A stretch of 64,000 nt of DNA from Streptomonospora alba (GCF_000826685.1 NZ_JROO01000023.1:1-64000); one strand, 5' to 3'. Counted from the stretch's first letter, positions 41,274-50,412 are shown. Notes: generated by a model from the sequence alone, not told the origin. Numbers and translations are program-made.

Positions 41274-42995
41274 TCAGGCGGTCGCGCCGGGCAGCGGCTC
41301 GAACTCCTTGACGGCGTCGAGGGCCGGTCCGTGGGGCGTGTTGGCCTCACGTTCGATCATGACCTCTACGAGCACAGGACGCGAGGTCCGCTGGGCCTCC
41401 TTGCGCGCCCAGTCGATGGCGGAGCGGACGTCGCCGGGCTCGGTGACGCGGCGCCCGGTGCAGCCGTAGGCCTCCATGATCTTGACGTTGTCGGTGCCGT
41501 AGTCGTCGTAGTGGATGTCGACCTGGTAGTTCATGCCGTAGGGGATCTCGGCCTGGCGGATGAGTCCGAGGTACTCGTTGTTGAGCATGATCAGCACGAA
41601 CGGCACGTCGTACTGGGCGGCGACCGCCAGCTCCTCGACCGTGTACTGGAAGCTGTAGTCGCCGACGACGCCGACCACCTCGGCCTCGGGCTCGGTGCGC
41701 TTGAGCGCCTTCTTCACGCCGATGGCCGCGGGGATCTCCCAGCCCAGCGGCCCCGCCTGGCCGCAGACCTGGTAGTGGCGGGGCAGGTGGGCCTTCTGGT
41801 GCTGTCCGCCCCAGATCTGATACAGCCCGATCGCGGTGACGAAGTAGGCCTCGGACCCGAAGGCCTCGTTGATCTCCTTGTAGACCCGCGGCGCTTTGAT
41901 CGGGGTGGAGTCGAAGTCCTCGCGCCGGCCCAGCTCGGACTTGAGCTCCTCGACCCGCCTCGCCCATGCGCCGGGGTCGCGGGCGGGCCCGCGCCGGGCG
42001 GCGCGCTCGGCCAGCGACTTGAGGAACAGCCCGGCGTCGGAGACCACGCCCAGGTCGGGCTCGAAGACCTTGCCGAGCTGGGTGGGCTCGATGTCGACGT
42101 GGATGAAGCGCCGGTCGCCGCGGTAGACGTCGAGCTTTCCGGTGTGGCGGTCTCCGAAGCGCGCGCCCACCGCCAGCACCAGGTCGGATTCGAGGAAGGA
42201 GGCGTTGCCGTAGCGCTGCGAGGTCTGCACTCCGGCCATGCCGGCATAGAGCGGGCTGTCCTCGTCGAAGGCGCCCTTGCCCATCAACGTGGTCTGCACG
42301 GGCACGTTGAGAATCTGGGCGACCTCGCGCAGCGCGTCGGCGGCCTCGGCGATCACGACGCCGCCCCCGGCCAGGATCAGCGGCCTGTCGGCCTCCAGCA
42401 GCATGTCCAGAGCCCGCTCGACGCGCGGCGGGTGCGGCCATACGGGGTGGATCGGCAGCGGCGCGTCGATGGTGGGGTCGTACTCGACGAACTCCTGGGC
42501 GATGTCCATGGGAAGGTCCACCAGGACCGGTCCGGGCCGCCCTTCGCGGGCCACCCGGAAGGCCTCGCGGAAGATCCACGGCGCCTGGCCGGCCTCCTTG
42601 AGCTGGACGGCCCACTTGGTCACCGGCGCGGCGATCTCGACGATGTCGACAGCCTGGAAAGCCTCCTGGTGCAGCTTGGTCGAGACGTTCTGGCCGGTGA
42701 TGCAGACCATCGGGATGGAATCGGCCATGGCGGTGTAGAGGCCGGTGATCATGTTGGTGCCGGCAGGGCCGGACGTGCCGATGGCCACGCCGACGCCGCC
42801 GTTGGTGCGCGCCCAGCCGTCGGCCATGTGAGTGGCGCCCTCTTCGTGGCGGACGGTCAGGTGCTCGATCCCGCCCACCTCCTCCATCGCCTTGTAGAGC
42901 GGCAGGATGGCCGCTCCCGGGCAGCCGAACGCCGTGTCGACGCCCTCGGACTTGAGGACCTCGACCACGGCGTTCATCGCGGGCATCTGTACCAT
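41274..42995 (-). CDS. gcl: Glyoxylate carboligase-like ThDP enzyme
   Basis: 573 residues, expected to join two glyoxylates to tartronate semialdehyde and CO2. Domain order is that of acetolactate synthase-like enzymes; NCGQAGPLGW-type segment appears as VCGQAGPLGWEIPAA and the ThDP/Mg site as GDYSFQ...NNEYLG. Similarity to E. coli Gcl runs through the chain (TSGPAGTNMITGLY, DIEPTQLGKVFEPDLGVVSDA). One oddity: residue 51 is Glu (RHEEGA), whereas E. coli Gcl has Val51 (RHVEGA) and is known for lacking that Glu. The neighbours glxR and hyi support the Gcl role. Confidence 0.88.
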   Translation of the reverse strand: MVQMPAMNAVVEVLKSEGVDTAFGCPGAAILPLYKAMEEVGGIEHLTVRHEEGATHMADGWARTNGGVGVAIGTSGPAGTNMITGLYTAMADSIPMVCITGQNVSTKLHQEAFQAVDIVEIAAPVTKWAVQLKEAGQAPWIFREAFRVAREGRPGPVLVDLPMDIAQEFVEYDPTIDAPLPIHPVWPHPPRVERALDMLLEADRPLILAGGGVVIAEAADALREVAQILNVPVQTTLMGKGAFDEDSPLYAGMAGVQTSQRYGNASFLESDLVLAVGARFGDRHTGKLDVYRGDRRFIHVDIEPTQLGKVFEPDLGVVSDAGLFLKSLAERAARRGPARDPGAWARRVEELKSELGRREDFDSTPIKAPRVYKEINEAFGSEAYFVTAIGLYQIWGGQHQKAHLPRHYQVCGQAGPLGWEIPAAIGVKKALKRTEPEAEVVGVVGDYSFQYTVEELAVAAQYDVPFVLIMLNNEYLGLIRQAEIPYGMNYQVDIHYDDYGTDNVKIMEAYGCTGRRVTEPGDVRSAIDWARKEAQRTSRPVLVEVMIEREANTPHGPALDAVKEFEPLPGATA

Positions 42996-43127
42996 GTTCG
43001 CTGAACCCTTCAGTGCTGGTTGGGTTTTCCGAGGCCGCCGGCGGAAGTGCCGGGTGCGGCCAACACCCGGGCGCCCCGTCGCGGTCGCACCGCGAGGTGG
43101 GCGGCGCCTTCCGCCGGCGGCACCGTG

Positions 43128-44015
43128 TCACTTCTGCTCGGCGCCGAGCTGGTCGACGAGCTTGAGCAGCGCGGAGTGGTCGAGGCCGCCGTGGCCCTGG
43201 GCCTTGAGAGCGCCGACGAACTGCGCCACCAGGGCGCCCATCGGGACGGGCACGCCGGCCTCGCGGGCGGCGGCGGTGACGATGCCCATGTCCTTGTCGT
43301 GCAGCTCGATGCGGAACCCCGGTTCGAAGCGGCGGTGGCGCATGGCCTCGCCCTTGCGGGTGAGCACGGTGCTGCCGGCCAGGCCGCCGTTGAGGACGCG
43401 CAGACCCGCCTCGGTCTCGACGCCGTGGGCCTCCAGGAACACCAGCGCCTCGGCCACCAGCTGGATGTTGCCGGCGACGATGAGCTGGTTGGCGGCCTTG
43501 ACGGTCTGCCCCGCCCCGGAGGGGCCCACCAGCACGGCGGTGCCCAGCGGGGCGAACACGTCGGCGGCGGCGTCGAAGTCGGCGGAGTCCCCGCCGACCA
43601 TGATGGACAGCACGCCCTCGACCGCACCGGCCTCGCCGCCGCTGACGGGGGCGTCGAGCACCCGCAGGCCGTGCTTGGCGCCCTCCTCGGCGACGGCGCG
43701 CGCGGTGTCGGGGCGGATCGTGCTCATGTCGATCACCAGGGTTCCGGACGACGCGCTGTCGAACACGCCGCCGGTGGAGAACATGGCCTCTTCGACGTCG
43801 GGCGAGTCGGGGACCATCGTGATGACGACGTCGGCGCCCGCCACGGCCTCGGCGGGCGAGGACGCGGCGGTGCCGCCCTTCTCGGCGAAGCGGTCGGTCT
43901 GCTTGGGGCTGCGGTCGTAGCCGCGCACGGCGAAGCCGGCGGAGATCAGGTTGGCGGCCATGGGCAGGCCCATGATGCCGAGCCCGACGAACGCGATCGT
44001 GCGGGGTTGGGACAT
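43128..44015 (-). CDS. glxR: Tartronate semialdehyde reductase (2-hydroxy-3-oxopropionate reductase)
   Basis: 295 residues. Reduces tartronate semialdehyde to D-glycerate with NAD(P)H. N-terminal Rossmann motif FVGLGIMGLPMAANL, family signature VLDAPVSGGEAGAVEG and the catalytic Lys in GQTVKAANQLIV. The ATG at 44015 has AAGGAGG 8 bases upstream; the longer frame to 44033 would run over this site. Name used for the E. coli GlxR/GarR enzyme, not the corynebacterial CRP-like regulator GlxR. Confidence 0.93.
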   Translation of the reverse strand: MSQPRTIAFVGLGIMGLPMAANLISAGFAVRGYDRSPKQTDRFAEKGGTAASSPAEAVAGADVVITMVPDSPDVEEAMFSTGGVFDSASSGTLVIDMSTIRPDTARAVAEEGAKHGLRVLDAPVSGGEAGAVEGVLSIMVGGDSADFDAAADVFAPLGTAVLVGPSGAGQTVKAANQLIVAGNIQLVAEALVFLEAHGVETEAGLRVLNGGLAGSTVLTRKGEAMRHRRFEPGFRIELHDKDMGIVTAAAREAGVPVPMGALVAQFVGALKAQGHGGLDHSALLKLVDQLGAEQK

Positions 44016-44254
44016 GGCGGTTCCCTCCTTCAAGGGCGGTGCGGACGGTGCGGGAGCAAGGGCGGCGCGACAGGACGGGCGCGCCTCGGCCGGCGCTTCG
44101 GCGGAGCAGGGCCGGGCCCGACCGCGCGGGCGCGGACTCCGGGCCTGAGCGGCGGGAGGCGGGCCGGAACGGCGGGCGGCCCGGGCGGTCCAGGCGCCCG
44201 GTGCGGCCGGTATCGGAAGCGGAGGAAGGTCGAGGAAGAAGGAGTCGGCCGCGG
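44016..44254. other. Spacer between hyi and the reductase gene
   Basis: About 240 GC-rich bases inside the presumed operon. No ORF, operator or hairpin of note beyond generic GC pairing. Confidence 0.5.
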
Positions 44255-45055
44255 TCAGCTACGCAGCCGGCCGAAACTGTCGGCGGTGGCGACGGTGGGC
44301 TTGTACTCCAGCCCCACGTGGCCGTGGTAGCCGCCCTCCTGGGCGGCGGCGAGCAGGTCCATCAGGGGCAGCTGCCCGGTGCCGGGCTCGCCGCGGCCGG
44401 GCGCGTCGGCGATCTGGATGTGGCCGAACTCGGCGGCGTGGTCGCGCACGACGGCCGCCACATCGTCTCCATTCACCGCCAGGTGGTAGAGGTCGGCCAA
44501 GAGCGCGACGTTGGCGGCGCCCGCCTTCGCGGCGGCGGAGACGAAGGCGCGGCCGTCGGCGGCGGTGATCAGCGGGTAGTCCGCGGAACCGCTGATCGGC
44601 TCGATGAGCACGGTGCCGCCGACCGGCTCCAGGGCCTTGGCGGCGGCCAGGACGTTCTGCATGGCCGTCTCGTCGTGCTCGGCGGGGTCGACGCCTTCCT
44701 GGCGCAGGCCGTAGAGCGCGTTGAACGCCGTGGTGCCGGTGCGTTCGGCGATTCCGGCGACGACGTCGAGGTTGTCGCGGACCTCCTGGACCCGGTCGGG
44801 GTGGGAGAGGACGCCGCGATCGGGTCCGGGCAGCCGCCCGGCGAAGAGGTTCAGGCCGGTGAGGCGGACGCCGGCGTTCTCGACGGAGGCGACGAACGCG
44901 TCGACCTCGGCGTCGCCGGGCGCGGCGCTCTCGAAGGGCCACCAGAACTCGACGGCGTCGAATCCGGATTCGCGCGCGGCGGCGGGGCGCTGGTGCAGCG
45001 GAAGCTCGGTGAATAGCAGCGAGCAGTTGACGGTGTAGGGCAGCGAGTGGCTCAT
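44255..45055 (-). CDS. hyi: Hydroxypyruvate isomerase
   Basis: 266-residue TIM-barrel protein of the Hyi family, interconverting hydroxypyruvate and tartronate semialdehyde. Signatures: TVNCSLLFTELPL, GFDAVEFWWPF, LIEPISGSADYPL, ALLADLYHLAVNGDD, HIQIADAPGRGEPGTGQ and VGLEYKP. The acidic metal and catalytic residues fall in these segments. GGAGGAGG lies 6 bases upstream of the ATG. First gene of the minus-strand ureide/glyoxylate operon, about 197 bases after the predicted transcription start. Confidence 0.93.
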   Translation of the reverse strand: MSHSLPYTVNCSLLFTELPLHQRPAAARESGFDAVEFWWPFESAAPGDAEVDAFVASVENAGVRLTGLNLFAGRLPGPDRGVLSHPDRVQEVRDNLDVVAGIAERTGTTAFNALYGLRQEGVDPAEHDETAMQNVLAAAKALEPVGGTVLIEPISGSADYPLITAADGRAFVSAAAKAGAANVALLADLYHLAVNGDDVAAVVRDHAAEFGHIQIADAPGRGEPGTGQLPLMDLLAAAQEGGYHGHVGLEYKPTVATADSFGRLRS

Positions 45056-45635
45056 GGCTCGCCTCCTCCAAGAGGACGGACGGGGTCGGGCGGTTCGGGG
45101 ACGCGCTGCACCGGTCCGGGCGGAACCGGACCGGTTCGCACGGGCGGTGGGGGTGAGGGCCGGGGGACGGGACGCGGTCGGCGCGGCTGGAGGAGGGGCC
45201 GACCGGAGTGGCTGGACGGAGTCCGTGTGCGCTCCGCTCGCTCGGGTGAAGAGATTCCGTTATGTGGAATTGCTCTTTCACTTCAAGGAATTGATGTGAG
45301 TTTGCGCCACACTGCGGGGGTTGTCAACCACCCTTCGCGGCATTCCCGTGCGCCCGACTCGCCCTGACAGGGCTCCACACCCTGCGCCGTCATCACTCCC
45401 ACGACCGACCGACTCCACGCTCTCCCCCCTCCGAACCGCAATCCGGGATGCAGTACCGAGATTCCGAAGTGTGAAAACCTGATCCGCGACGGGCGTCGCG
45501 GCACCCTCCGGCCCGCAGGAGGGGCGCCGAACGGGCACCGGGAGATTGAATCCGACGGGGCCGAGACGGGAAGGTGTCCTCAGTCGGACAGGGCCTGGAC
45601 CACGGTCGGCCGCCGGGCCCGGCGAAGGAGGCACG
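45056..45635. other. Divergent control region of the ureide island
   Basis: 580 bases between hyi (minus) and uraD (plus). It contains the hyi promoter/operator described separately and a second, weaker relative, TTCCGAAGTGTGAAA (45462-45476), which matches the first site at 11 of 15 positions and could serve the uraD side. No gene is supported. Confidence 0.55.
45255..45286 (-). promoter_or_regulatory. hyi operon promoter with IclR-type operator
   Basis: Minus-strand -35 TTGAAG (45281-45286), 16-base spacer, -10 CATAAC (45259-45264). The palindrome ATTCC-GTTATGT-GGAAT (45254-45270) covers the -10. Its TTCC-N7-GGAA shape is usual for IclR-family operators, and an IclR gene closes this island. 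Confidence 0.7.
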
Positions 45636-46169
45636 ATGCCGGACAGCGCCGCTGCGAGCGCCCCCGATCCCGGTCTCGCACGCGTGAACGCCCTCTCCCC
45701 CGAGGAGTTCGCCACCGAGTTCGGCTCCTGCCTCGACGTGCGGCGCTGGATCGGCGAACTGCGCGACCGGCGCCCCTTCGCTTCGCGTTCGGCGCTCCTG
45801 GAGGCCGCCGACGAACTCGCGCGCACACTCACCGACGACGAGGTGGCCGCCGCCCTGGCCCGGCACCCCCGCATCGGCGAGCGCGCTGCCGGCACCGGCG
45901 CCGAAAGCACGTGGTCACGCGGTGAGCAGGAGGGGTTCTCCGCCGGCGAGGCCGAGGTGCGCGGGCGTTTCGCGGCCGCCCAGGCCGACTACGAACGGCG
46001 CTTCGGCCGGATCTACCTCGTCTGCGCAGAGGGCCGTCCGGCCGGCGAACTGCTGGCCGACCTCACCCGGCGCATGGCCAACGACCCGGCGACCGAGGCG
46101 CGCGTCGTCGCCGACGAACTCCGCAAGATCGCCCTGCAGCGTGTCGGAAAGGTACTCGATCGCCGATGA
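45636..46169 (+). CDS. uraD: 2-oxo-4-hydroxy-4-carboxy-5-ureidoimidazoline (OHCU) decarboxylase
   Basis: 177 residues; third step from urate to S-allantoin. Conserved helical family with FATEFGSCLDVRRW, the catalytic His in ARHPRIGERA, and a later E-Q segment (WSRGEQEGFS). The C-terminal RRMANDPATEARVVADELRKIALQRV is split here as RRMANDPATEARVVADEL and KIALQRVGK. The ATG has GAAGGAGG 5 bases upstream. It overlaps the next gene by 4 bases. Confidence 0.93.
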   Translation: MPDSAAASAPDPGLARVNALSPEEFATEFGSCLDVRRWIGELRDRRPFASRSALLEAADELARTLTDDEVAAALARHPRIGERAAGTGAESTWSRGEQEGFSAGEAEVRGRFAAAQADYERRFGRIYLVCAEGRPAGELLADLTRRMANDPATEARVVADELRKIALQRVGKVLDRR

Positions 46170-46528
46170 GCCACGTCACCACGCACGTGTTGGACACCGC
46201 CCTCGGCCGCCCCGCCGCCGGTGTACCGGTGCGGCTGGAACGCCCGGCCTCCCACAACGCCGGCGCCGACGGACACACCGGCAGCAGGACGGTGATCGCC
46301 TCCGGCGCCACCGACGACGACGGGCGCGCCCGCGACCTGGGCCCCGACCGCCTGGCGGAGGGCTCCTACCGGCTGGTCTTCGACACGGCCCACTACTTCG
46401 CCCGCACCGGGCAGCAGGGCTTCTATCCGGAGGTGGCGGTAGCCTTCGAACTCGCCGACGAGGAGGCCCACTACCACGTTCCGCTACTGCTCAGCCCGTT
46501 CGGCTACGCCACCTACCGCGGCAGCTGA
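46166..46528 (+). CDS. 5-hydroxyisourate hydrolase (transthyretin-like)
   Basis: 120 residues; second step of urate degradation. Family signatures: N-terminal SHVTTHVLDTALGRPAAGV with the conserved His7, a conserved region around TDDDGRARDL, YFARTGQQGFYPEV, HYHVPLLLSPFGYATYRGS with the terminal YRGS tetrapeptide that defines HIU hydrolases against true transthyretin. Coupled to uraD (ATGA). Confidence 0.95.
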   Translation: MSHVTTHVLDTALGRPAAGVPVRLERPASHNAGADGHTGSRTVIASGATDDDGRARDLGPDRLAEGSYRLVFDTAHYFARTGQQGFYPEVAVAFELADEEAHYHVPLLLSPFGYATYRGS

Positions 46529-46607
46529 GTGCTCCTTCGGGCACTTCGCCGCGCAGCCGGGCGACCGGCGTCTGGACATCGACCCCCACCCGACCAAGGA
46601 GCCGGAC

Positions 46608-47516
46608 ATGGCGATCCGCCTCGGGCGCAACGAGTACGGCAAGGCCGAGGTGCGCCTGGTGCACGTCGACCGCTCCGCGGCCGCCCACCGCATCACCGAC
46701 CTCAACGTCAGCACCCGGCTGCGCGGCGACATGGTGGCGGTGCACACCCGCGGCGACAACGCCCACTGCCTGACCACCGACACCCAGAAGAACGCGGTCT
46801 ATGCGCTGGCCCGCGAGCACGGCGTCGGCGCCGCCGAGGACTTCGGCCTGCTGCTGGCCCGCCACTTCACCACCGAGCACGACTACATCGACGGCGCCGG
46901 TGTGGAGCTTGAGCAGTACGCCTGGCAGCGCATCCCCACCGCCGAGGGGCCCCACGACCACGCCTTCGCCCGCAGCGGAGCCGAGACCCGCACCGCCGTC
47001 GTCACCAGGGACGGCGACCGCGAGTGGGTGGTCGCCGGGTTCGACGGGCTGACCGTGCTCAAGTCCGCCGAGTCGGAGTTCCGCGACTTCCCCAAGACCC
47101 GGTTCACCACCCTGGCCGAGACCGACGACAGGCTCCTGGCCACCGACATCACGGCCCGCTGGCGCTACACCGGCGGCCGGTGGGAGGCGGGCGCCACCGA
47201 CTGGGACGCGGTCTACGAGCAGGTGAAGGCGGTCATGCTGGAGACGTTCGCGACCACCCGCAGTCTCGCCCTGCAGCAGACCCTGTACACCATGGGCGAG
47301 GCCGTCCTGCGCGAGCACTCCGAGATCGCCGAGGTCCGCTTCTCCATGCCCAACATCCACCACATCGCGGTGGACCTGTCCCCCTTCGGCATGGACAACC
47401 CCAACGAGGTCTTCCACGCCGCCGATCGCCCCTACGGCCGCATCGAGGCCGCGGTCGAGCGCGACGACGCCGCCGGTCCAGGCCGGGCCTGGGACGCGAT
47501 CCCCGGCTTCGTATAA
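46608..47516 (+). CDS. Urate oxidase (uricase, cofactor-free)
   Basis: 302 residues; oxidises urate to 5-hydroxyisourate. Tandem T-fold. Visible active-site parts: NEYGKAEVRL (Lys12), the Thr57-Asp58 segment in CLTTDTQKNAVYAL, VLKSAESEFRDFPKTRFTTL and MPNIHHIAVDLSPF (His). The ATG has AAGGAG 6 bases upstream. With uraD and the HIU hydrolase it forms a complete urate-to-allantoin operon. Confidence 0.96.
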   Translation: MAIRLGRNEYGKAEVRLVHVDRSAAAHRITDLNVSTRLRGDMVAVHTRGDNAHCLTTDTQKNAVYALAREHGVGAAEDFGLLLARHFTTEHDYIDGAGVELEQYAWQRIPTAEGPHDHAFARSGAETRTAVVTRDGDREWVVAGFDGLTVLKSAESEFRDFPKTRFTTLAETDDRLLATDITARWRYTGGRWEAGATDWDAVYEQVKAVMLETFATTRSLALQQTLYTMGEAVLREHSEIAEVRFSMPNIHHIAVDLSPFGMDNPNEVFHAADRPYGRIEAAVERDDAAGPGRAWDAIPGFV

Positions 47517-47519
47517 GAG

Positions 47520-47549
47520 GAGGCGCGGGCGCCGCGGGCCGCGCGCCTC
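47520..47549. terminator. Hairpin between uricase and allantoinase genes
   Basis: Arms GAGGCGCG and CGCGCCTC with a 14-base GC-rich loop, placed between convergent genes and touching the allantoinase stop. Confidence 0.5.
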
Positions 47550-48954
47550 ACCCCCGTGTCAGCAGGCGGCCGCGCGGGGGCCGCCGTCCGTCCGGGTCGA
47601 TCGGGTCTCCGCGCAGCCAGGCGGAGCGGACCCGCCCGACGAGGTCGCGGCCGTCGTAGGGGGTCAGCGGGTGCCGGTGGTGCAGCGACGCGGCGTCGAC
47701 GCGGACCGGGTCCTCGGGGGCGACGACGGCGAAGTCCGCGTCGCGGCCCGGTTCCAGGACGCCTTTCGTGCTGAGCCCGGCGATCTCGGCGGGGGCGCGT
47801 GACATCCAGGCGGCGACGTCGGCGAGGCGGTGGCCGCGCGCGGCCGCCGCCGTCCACACGGCCGAGAAGCCCACCTGCAATCCGGAGATCCCGCCCCACG
47901 CTGTCGCGAAGTCGCCGGTGGCGGTGTTCTTGAGTGCGGGTGGACTGGGCGAGTGGTCGCTGACGACGCAGTCGATCACGCCCTCGGCCAGGCCCTGCCA
48001 CAGGGCGTCGCGCTCGGCGGCGCCGCGGATGGGCGGGCAGCACTTGTACTGAGTGGCGCCGGGCGGGACGTCCTCGGCGGCCAGGGTCAGGTAGTGCGGG
48101 CAGGTCTCGGCGGTCACGGGCACGCCCTCGGCGCGGGCCCGTGCGATCTCCGGCAGCGCCGCCGACGACGACAGGTGCAGGATGTGCGTACGGGCTCCGG
48201 TCGCCCGCGCGGCCTCGACGACCGCGCGCACCGCCGCGGCCTCGGCCTGCTCGGGACGCGACGCGGCGAAGGCCGCGTAGTCGCGCCCGTGGGCCGCCGG
48301 CGCCGCCGCGAGCACCGCGGGATCCTCGGCGTGCACGATCAGCAGCCCGCCGAACGCCCCGATCGCCTCCGCGGCGGTGCGCAGCTCGGCCGGGCCCAGG
48401 TGGCCGAACTCCTCGACACCCGACGGCGCGAGGAACGCCTTGAATCCGCAGACGCCCGCCTCGTGCAGCCGGCGCAGCTCCCCCGCGGTCTCGGGGCTGC
48501 TGTTCTCGGGAACCGCGCCGCCCCAGAACGCGACGTCGACGGCGACCGCCCCGTCGGCCGCCGCGCGCTTCTCCTCCAGCGCGTCGAGCGTCGTGGTGGG
48601 CGGGACGCTGTTGAGCGGCATGTCGACCAGCGTGGTGACGCCGCCGGCCGCGGCGGCGCGGGTGGCGGTGGCGAAGCCCTCCCACTCGGTGCGCCCCGGC
48701 TCGTTGATGTGCACGTGGCTGTCCACGAGGCCGGGCAGCAGCACCTCGTCGCCTGCGGTCTCGACCGTGCGGGCGGCCCGGGCACTGTGCCCGTACTCGC
48801 CGACCCAGGCGATGCGCCCGTCGCGCACGCCCACCGAGACCGCCCGCTCCCCCTCGGGGGTGACGGCGCGCAGCGCCCGCACGATCAGATCGCAGTCGTC
48901 TCCGCCGCCGGCGGGGGCGCCCTCCCCCCGGTACTCGCCGCCTCCGATGCTCAT
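47548..48954 (-). CDS. allB: Allantoinase
   Basis: Opens the hydantoin ring of allantoin to allantoate. 468-residue amidohydrolase. Metal ligands in GLVDSHVHINEPG (His80, His82), carboxylated Lys172 in CGFKAFLAPSG, His in THILHLSSS, and Asp in CVVSDHSPSP. Lies 9 bases after the DUF6986 gene on the same strand, so the two are co-transcribed. Confidence 0.95.
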   Translation of the reverse strand: MSIGGGEYRGEGAPAGGGDDCDLIVRALRAVTPEGERAVSVGVRDGRIAWVGEYGHSARAARTVETAGDEVLLPGLVDSHVHINEPGRTEWEGFATATRAAAAGGVTTLVDMPLNSVPPTTTLDALEEKRAAADGAVAVDVAFWGGAVPENSSPETAGELRRLHEAGVCGFKAFLAPSGVEEFGHLGPAELRTAAEAIGAFGGLLIVHAEDPAVLAAAPAAHGRDYAAFAASRPEQAEAAAVRAVVEAARATGARTHILHLSSSAALPEIARARAEGVPVTAETCPHYLTLAAEDVPPGATQYKCCPPIRGAAERDALWQGLAEGVIDCVVSDHSPSPPALKNTATGDFATAWGGISGLQVGFSAVWTAAAARGHRLADVAAWMSRAPAEIAGLSTKGVLEPGRDADFAVVAPEDPVRVDAASLHHRHPLTPYDGRDLVGRVRSAWLRGDPIDPDGRRPPRGRLLTRG

Positions 48955-48963
48955 GGAGACCCC

Positions 48964-50301
48964 CTACCCCACGCGGCGGGCCGCCAGCGCGGCCAGGTCG
49001 CCGGCGGTCGCGCCGCAGGCCGCGGTCACCTCGGACTCGTCGAGGGCGCCGCACTGCAGGCCGCGGGTCAGCACGGAGGCGAGCGCTTGTGCGGTGGCGG
49101 GCTCGTCGAGGACGGCGCCGCCGGCCGAGCCGAGGTAGTCGGCCAGCCGGGCGGCCGCGGGGGCCAAGGCGCGGCGGTAGAAGACGTAGGTGGCCAGGTA
49201 GCGGGTGGGCAGCTGGTGCGGGTGCATGTCCCACCCCTGGTAGAAGGCCCGCTCCAGAGAGCGCCCTACCAGCCGCGCGTGCAGCCGCCAGGCCGCGTGC
49301 ACCTGCTCGGCCGGGCCCACCGGCAGCACGTTGGTGGAGCCGTCCGACAGCCACACGCCCGTTCCCGCTGCGGCCACCTGCATGACGGCCTTGGCGTAGT
49401 CGGCGGCGGGGTGGTCCATCGCCTGGTGGGCGGCCGTCACTCCGCAGGCGGCGGTGTAGTCGTAGGTGCCGAAGTGCAGGGCGCTGACGCGGCCCTCGCC
49501 CGCGCGCACCATGGGCGCCAGCTCGGCGGTGCCGCCGGGGCCCATGACGCACTGCGGGGTCTCCACCTGCAGCTCGAACCGCAGCCGCCCCTCGTCGAGG
49601 CCGAGCATGCCCTCGATCCGGGCGCAGGCCGCGGCAGCCGCCGCCACCTGCTCCACCGAGGTGATCTTGGGCAGAGTGATGCGCACGCCCTCCGGCAGGT
49701 CCCCGGCCGCGTCCCGCAGCGCGCTCAGGAACAGCGCGAGGCTCCGTGCGCCGCGGTGCCGCTCCGCGGCCTCCATCCCCTTCATCCGGATTCCGATCCA
49801 GGGCGGGGCAGCACCGTCGCGGACGTCGGCGCCCAGCGCGGTGGCGGCGGCGGCGACGTGGGCGTCCTCCTCGGCGCCGGGCCGAGCACCGTAGCCGTCC
49901 TCGGCGTCGACGCGCAGGTCCTCGACGGGTTCGCGCTCCAGTTTGGCCAGCACGCGGGGCAGCGCCGCGGCGACGTCCCCCTCCTCCAGGCCGGTCGCCG
50001 ATGCCAGCTCCGCCGCAGAGGGGGCGTACTCGCGCAGCGCGGCGGCGGCCCGCGCACCCCAGTCGGCGGCCGCTCCGCGCCCGATCCGGTCGGCGGGCAC
50101 GTAGACGGTGTGCACCGGCTGCCGCCCGCCGCCGGTGCCGGGGTAGTCCCGCAGCAGCCGCGCGTCGGCGCCGGCAAGGCGGGCGTCGAGCTCGGCGTTC
50201 AGCTCCTCCAGCGACCGCTCCAGGAGCGGTCCCGGGGCGCCGGAACCGGCTTCCGGGCCGTTTCGCGCGCTCCCGGCGCCCTCGTCTCCGACTGCATCCA
50301 C
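48964..50301 (-). CDS. DUF6986 / CitE-HpcH-like aldolase-lyase family protein
   Basis: About 445 residues. The core is a TIM barrel of the HpcH/HpaI and citrate-lyase-beta kind: ITLPKITSVEQVAAAA, FELQVETPQCVMGPGG (metal-binding Glu), ALHFGTYDYTAACGV (metal-binding Asp). The N-terminal ~60 residues are helical and specific to this family. A metal-dependent C-C lyase or condensing reaction on glyoxylate or a 2-oxo acid is plausible; the true substrate is unknown. Start uncertain: I chose GTG 50301; the frame remains open to 50502. Co-directional with allB and behind an IclR-type site. Confidence 0.75.
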   Translation of the reverse strand: MDAVGDEGAGSARNGPEAGSGAPGPLLERSLEELNAELDARLAGADARLLRDYPGTGGGRQPVHTVYVPADRIGRGAAADWGARAAAALREYAPSAAELASATGLEEGDVAAALPRVLAKLEREPVEDLRVDAEDGYGARPGAEEDAHVAAAATALGADVRDGAAPPWIGIRMKGMEAAERHRGARSLALFLSALRDAAGDLPEGVRITLPKITSVEQVAAAAAACARIEGMLGLDEGRLRFELQVETPQCVMGPGGTAELAPMVRAGEGRVSALHFGTYDYTAACGVTAAHQAMDHPAADYAKAVMQVAAAGTGVWLSDGSTNVLPVGPAEQVHAAWRLHARLVGRSLERAFYQGWDMHPHQLPTRYLATYVFYRRALAPAAARLADYLGSAGGAVLDEPATAQALASVLTRGLQCGALDESEVTAACGATAGDLAALAARRVG

Positions 50302-50412
50302 TTCTCGGCCACCGCCTCGTCTCCAGCGGGTACGGTCACGACCGACCTCGGTTCCGCATACTCCCGCGGTCCCGGGGCGGGCATCAGCATGGCCTCGCGT
50401 CCCGCATCCGAC

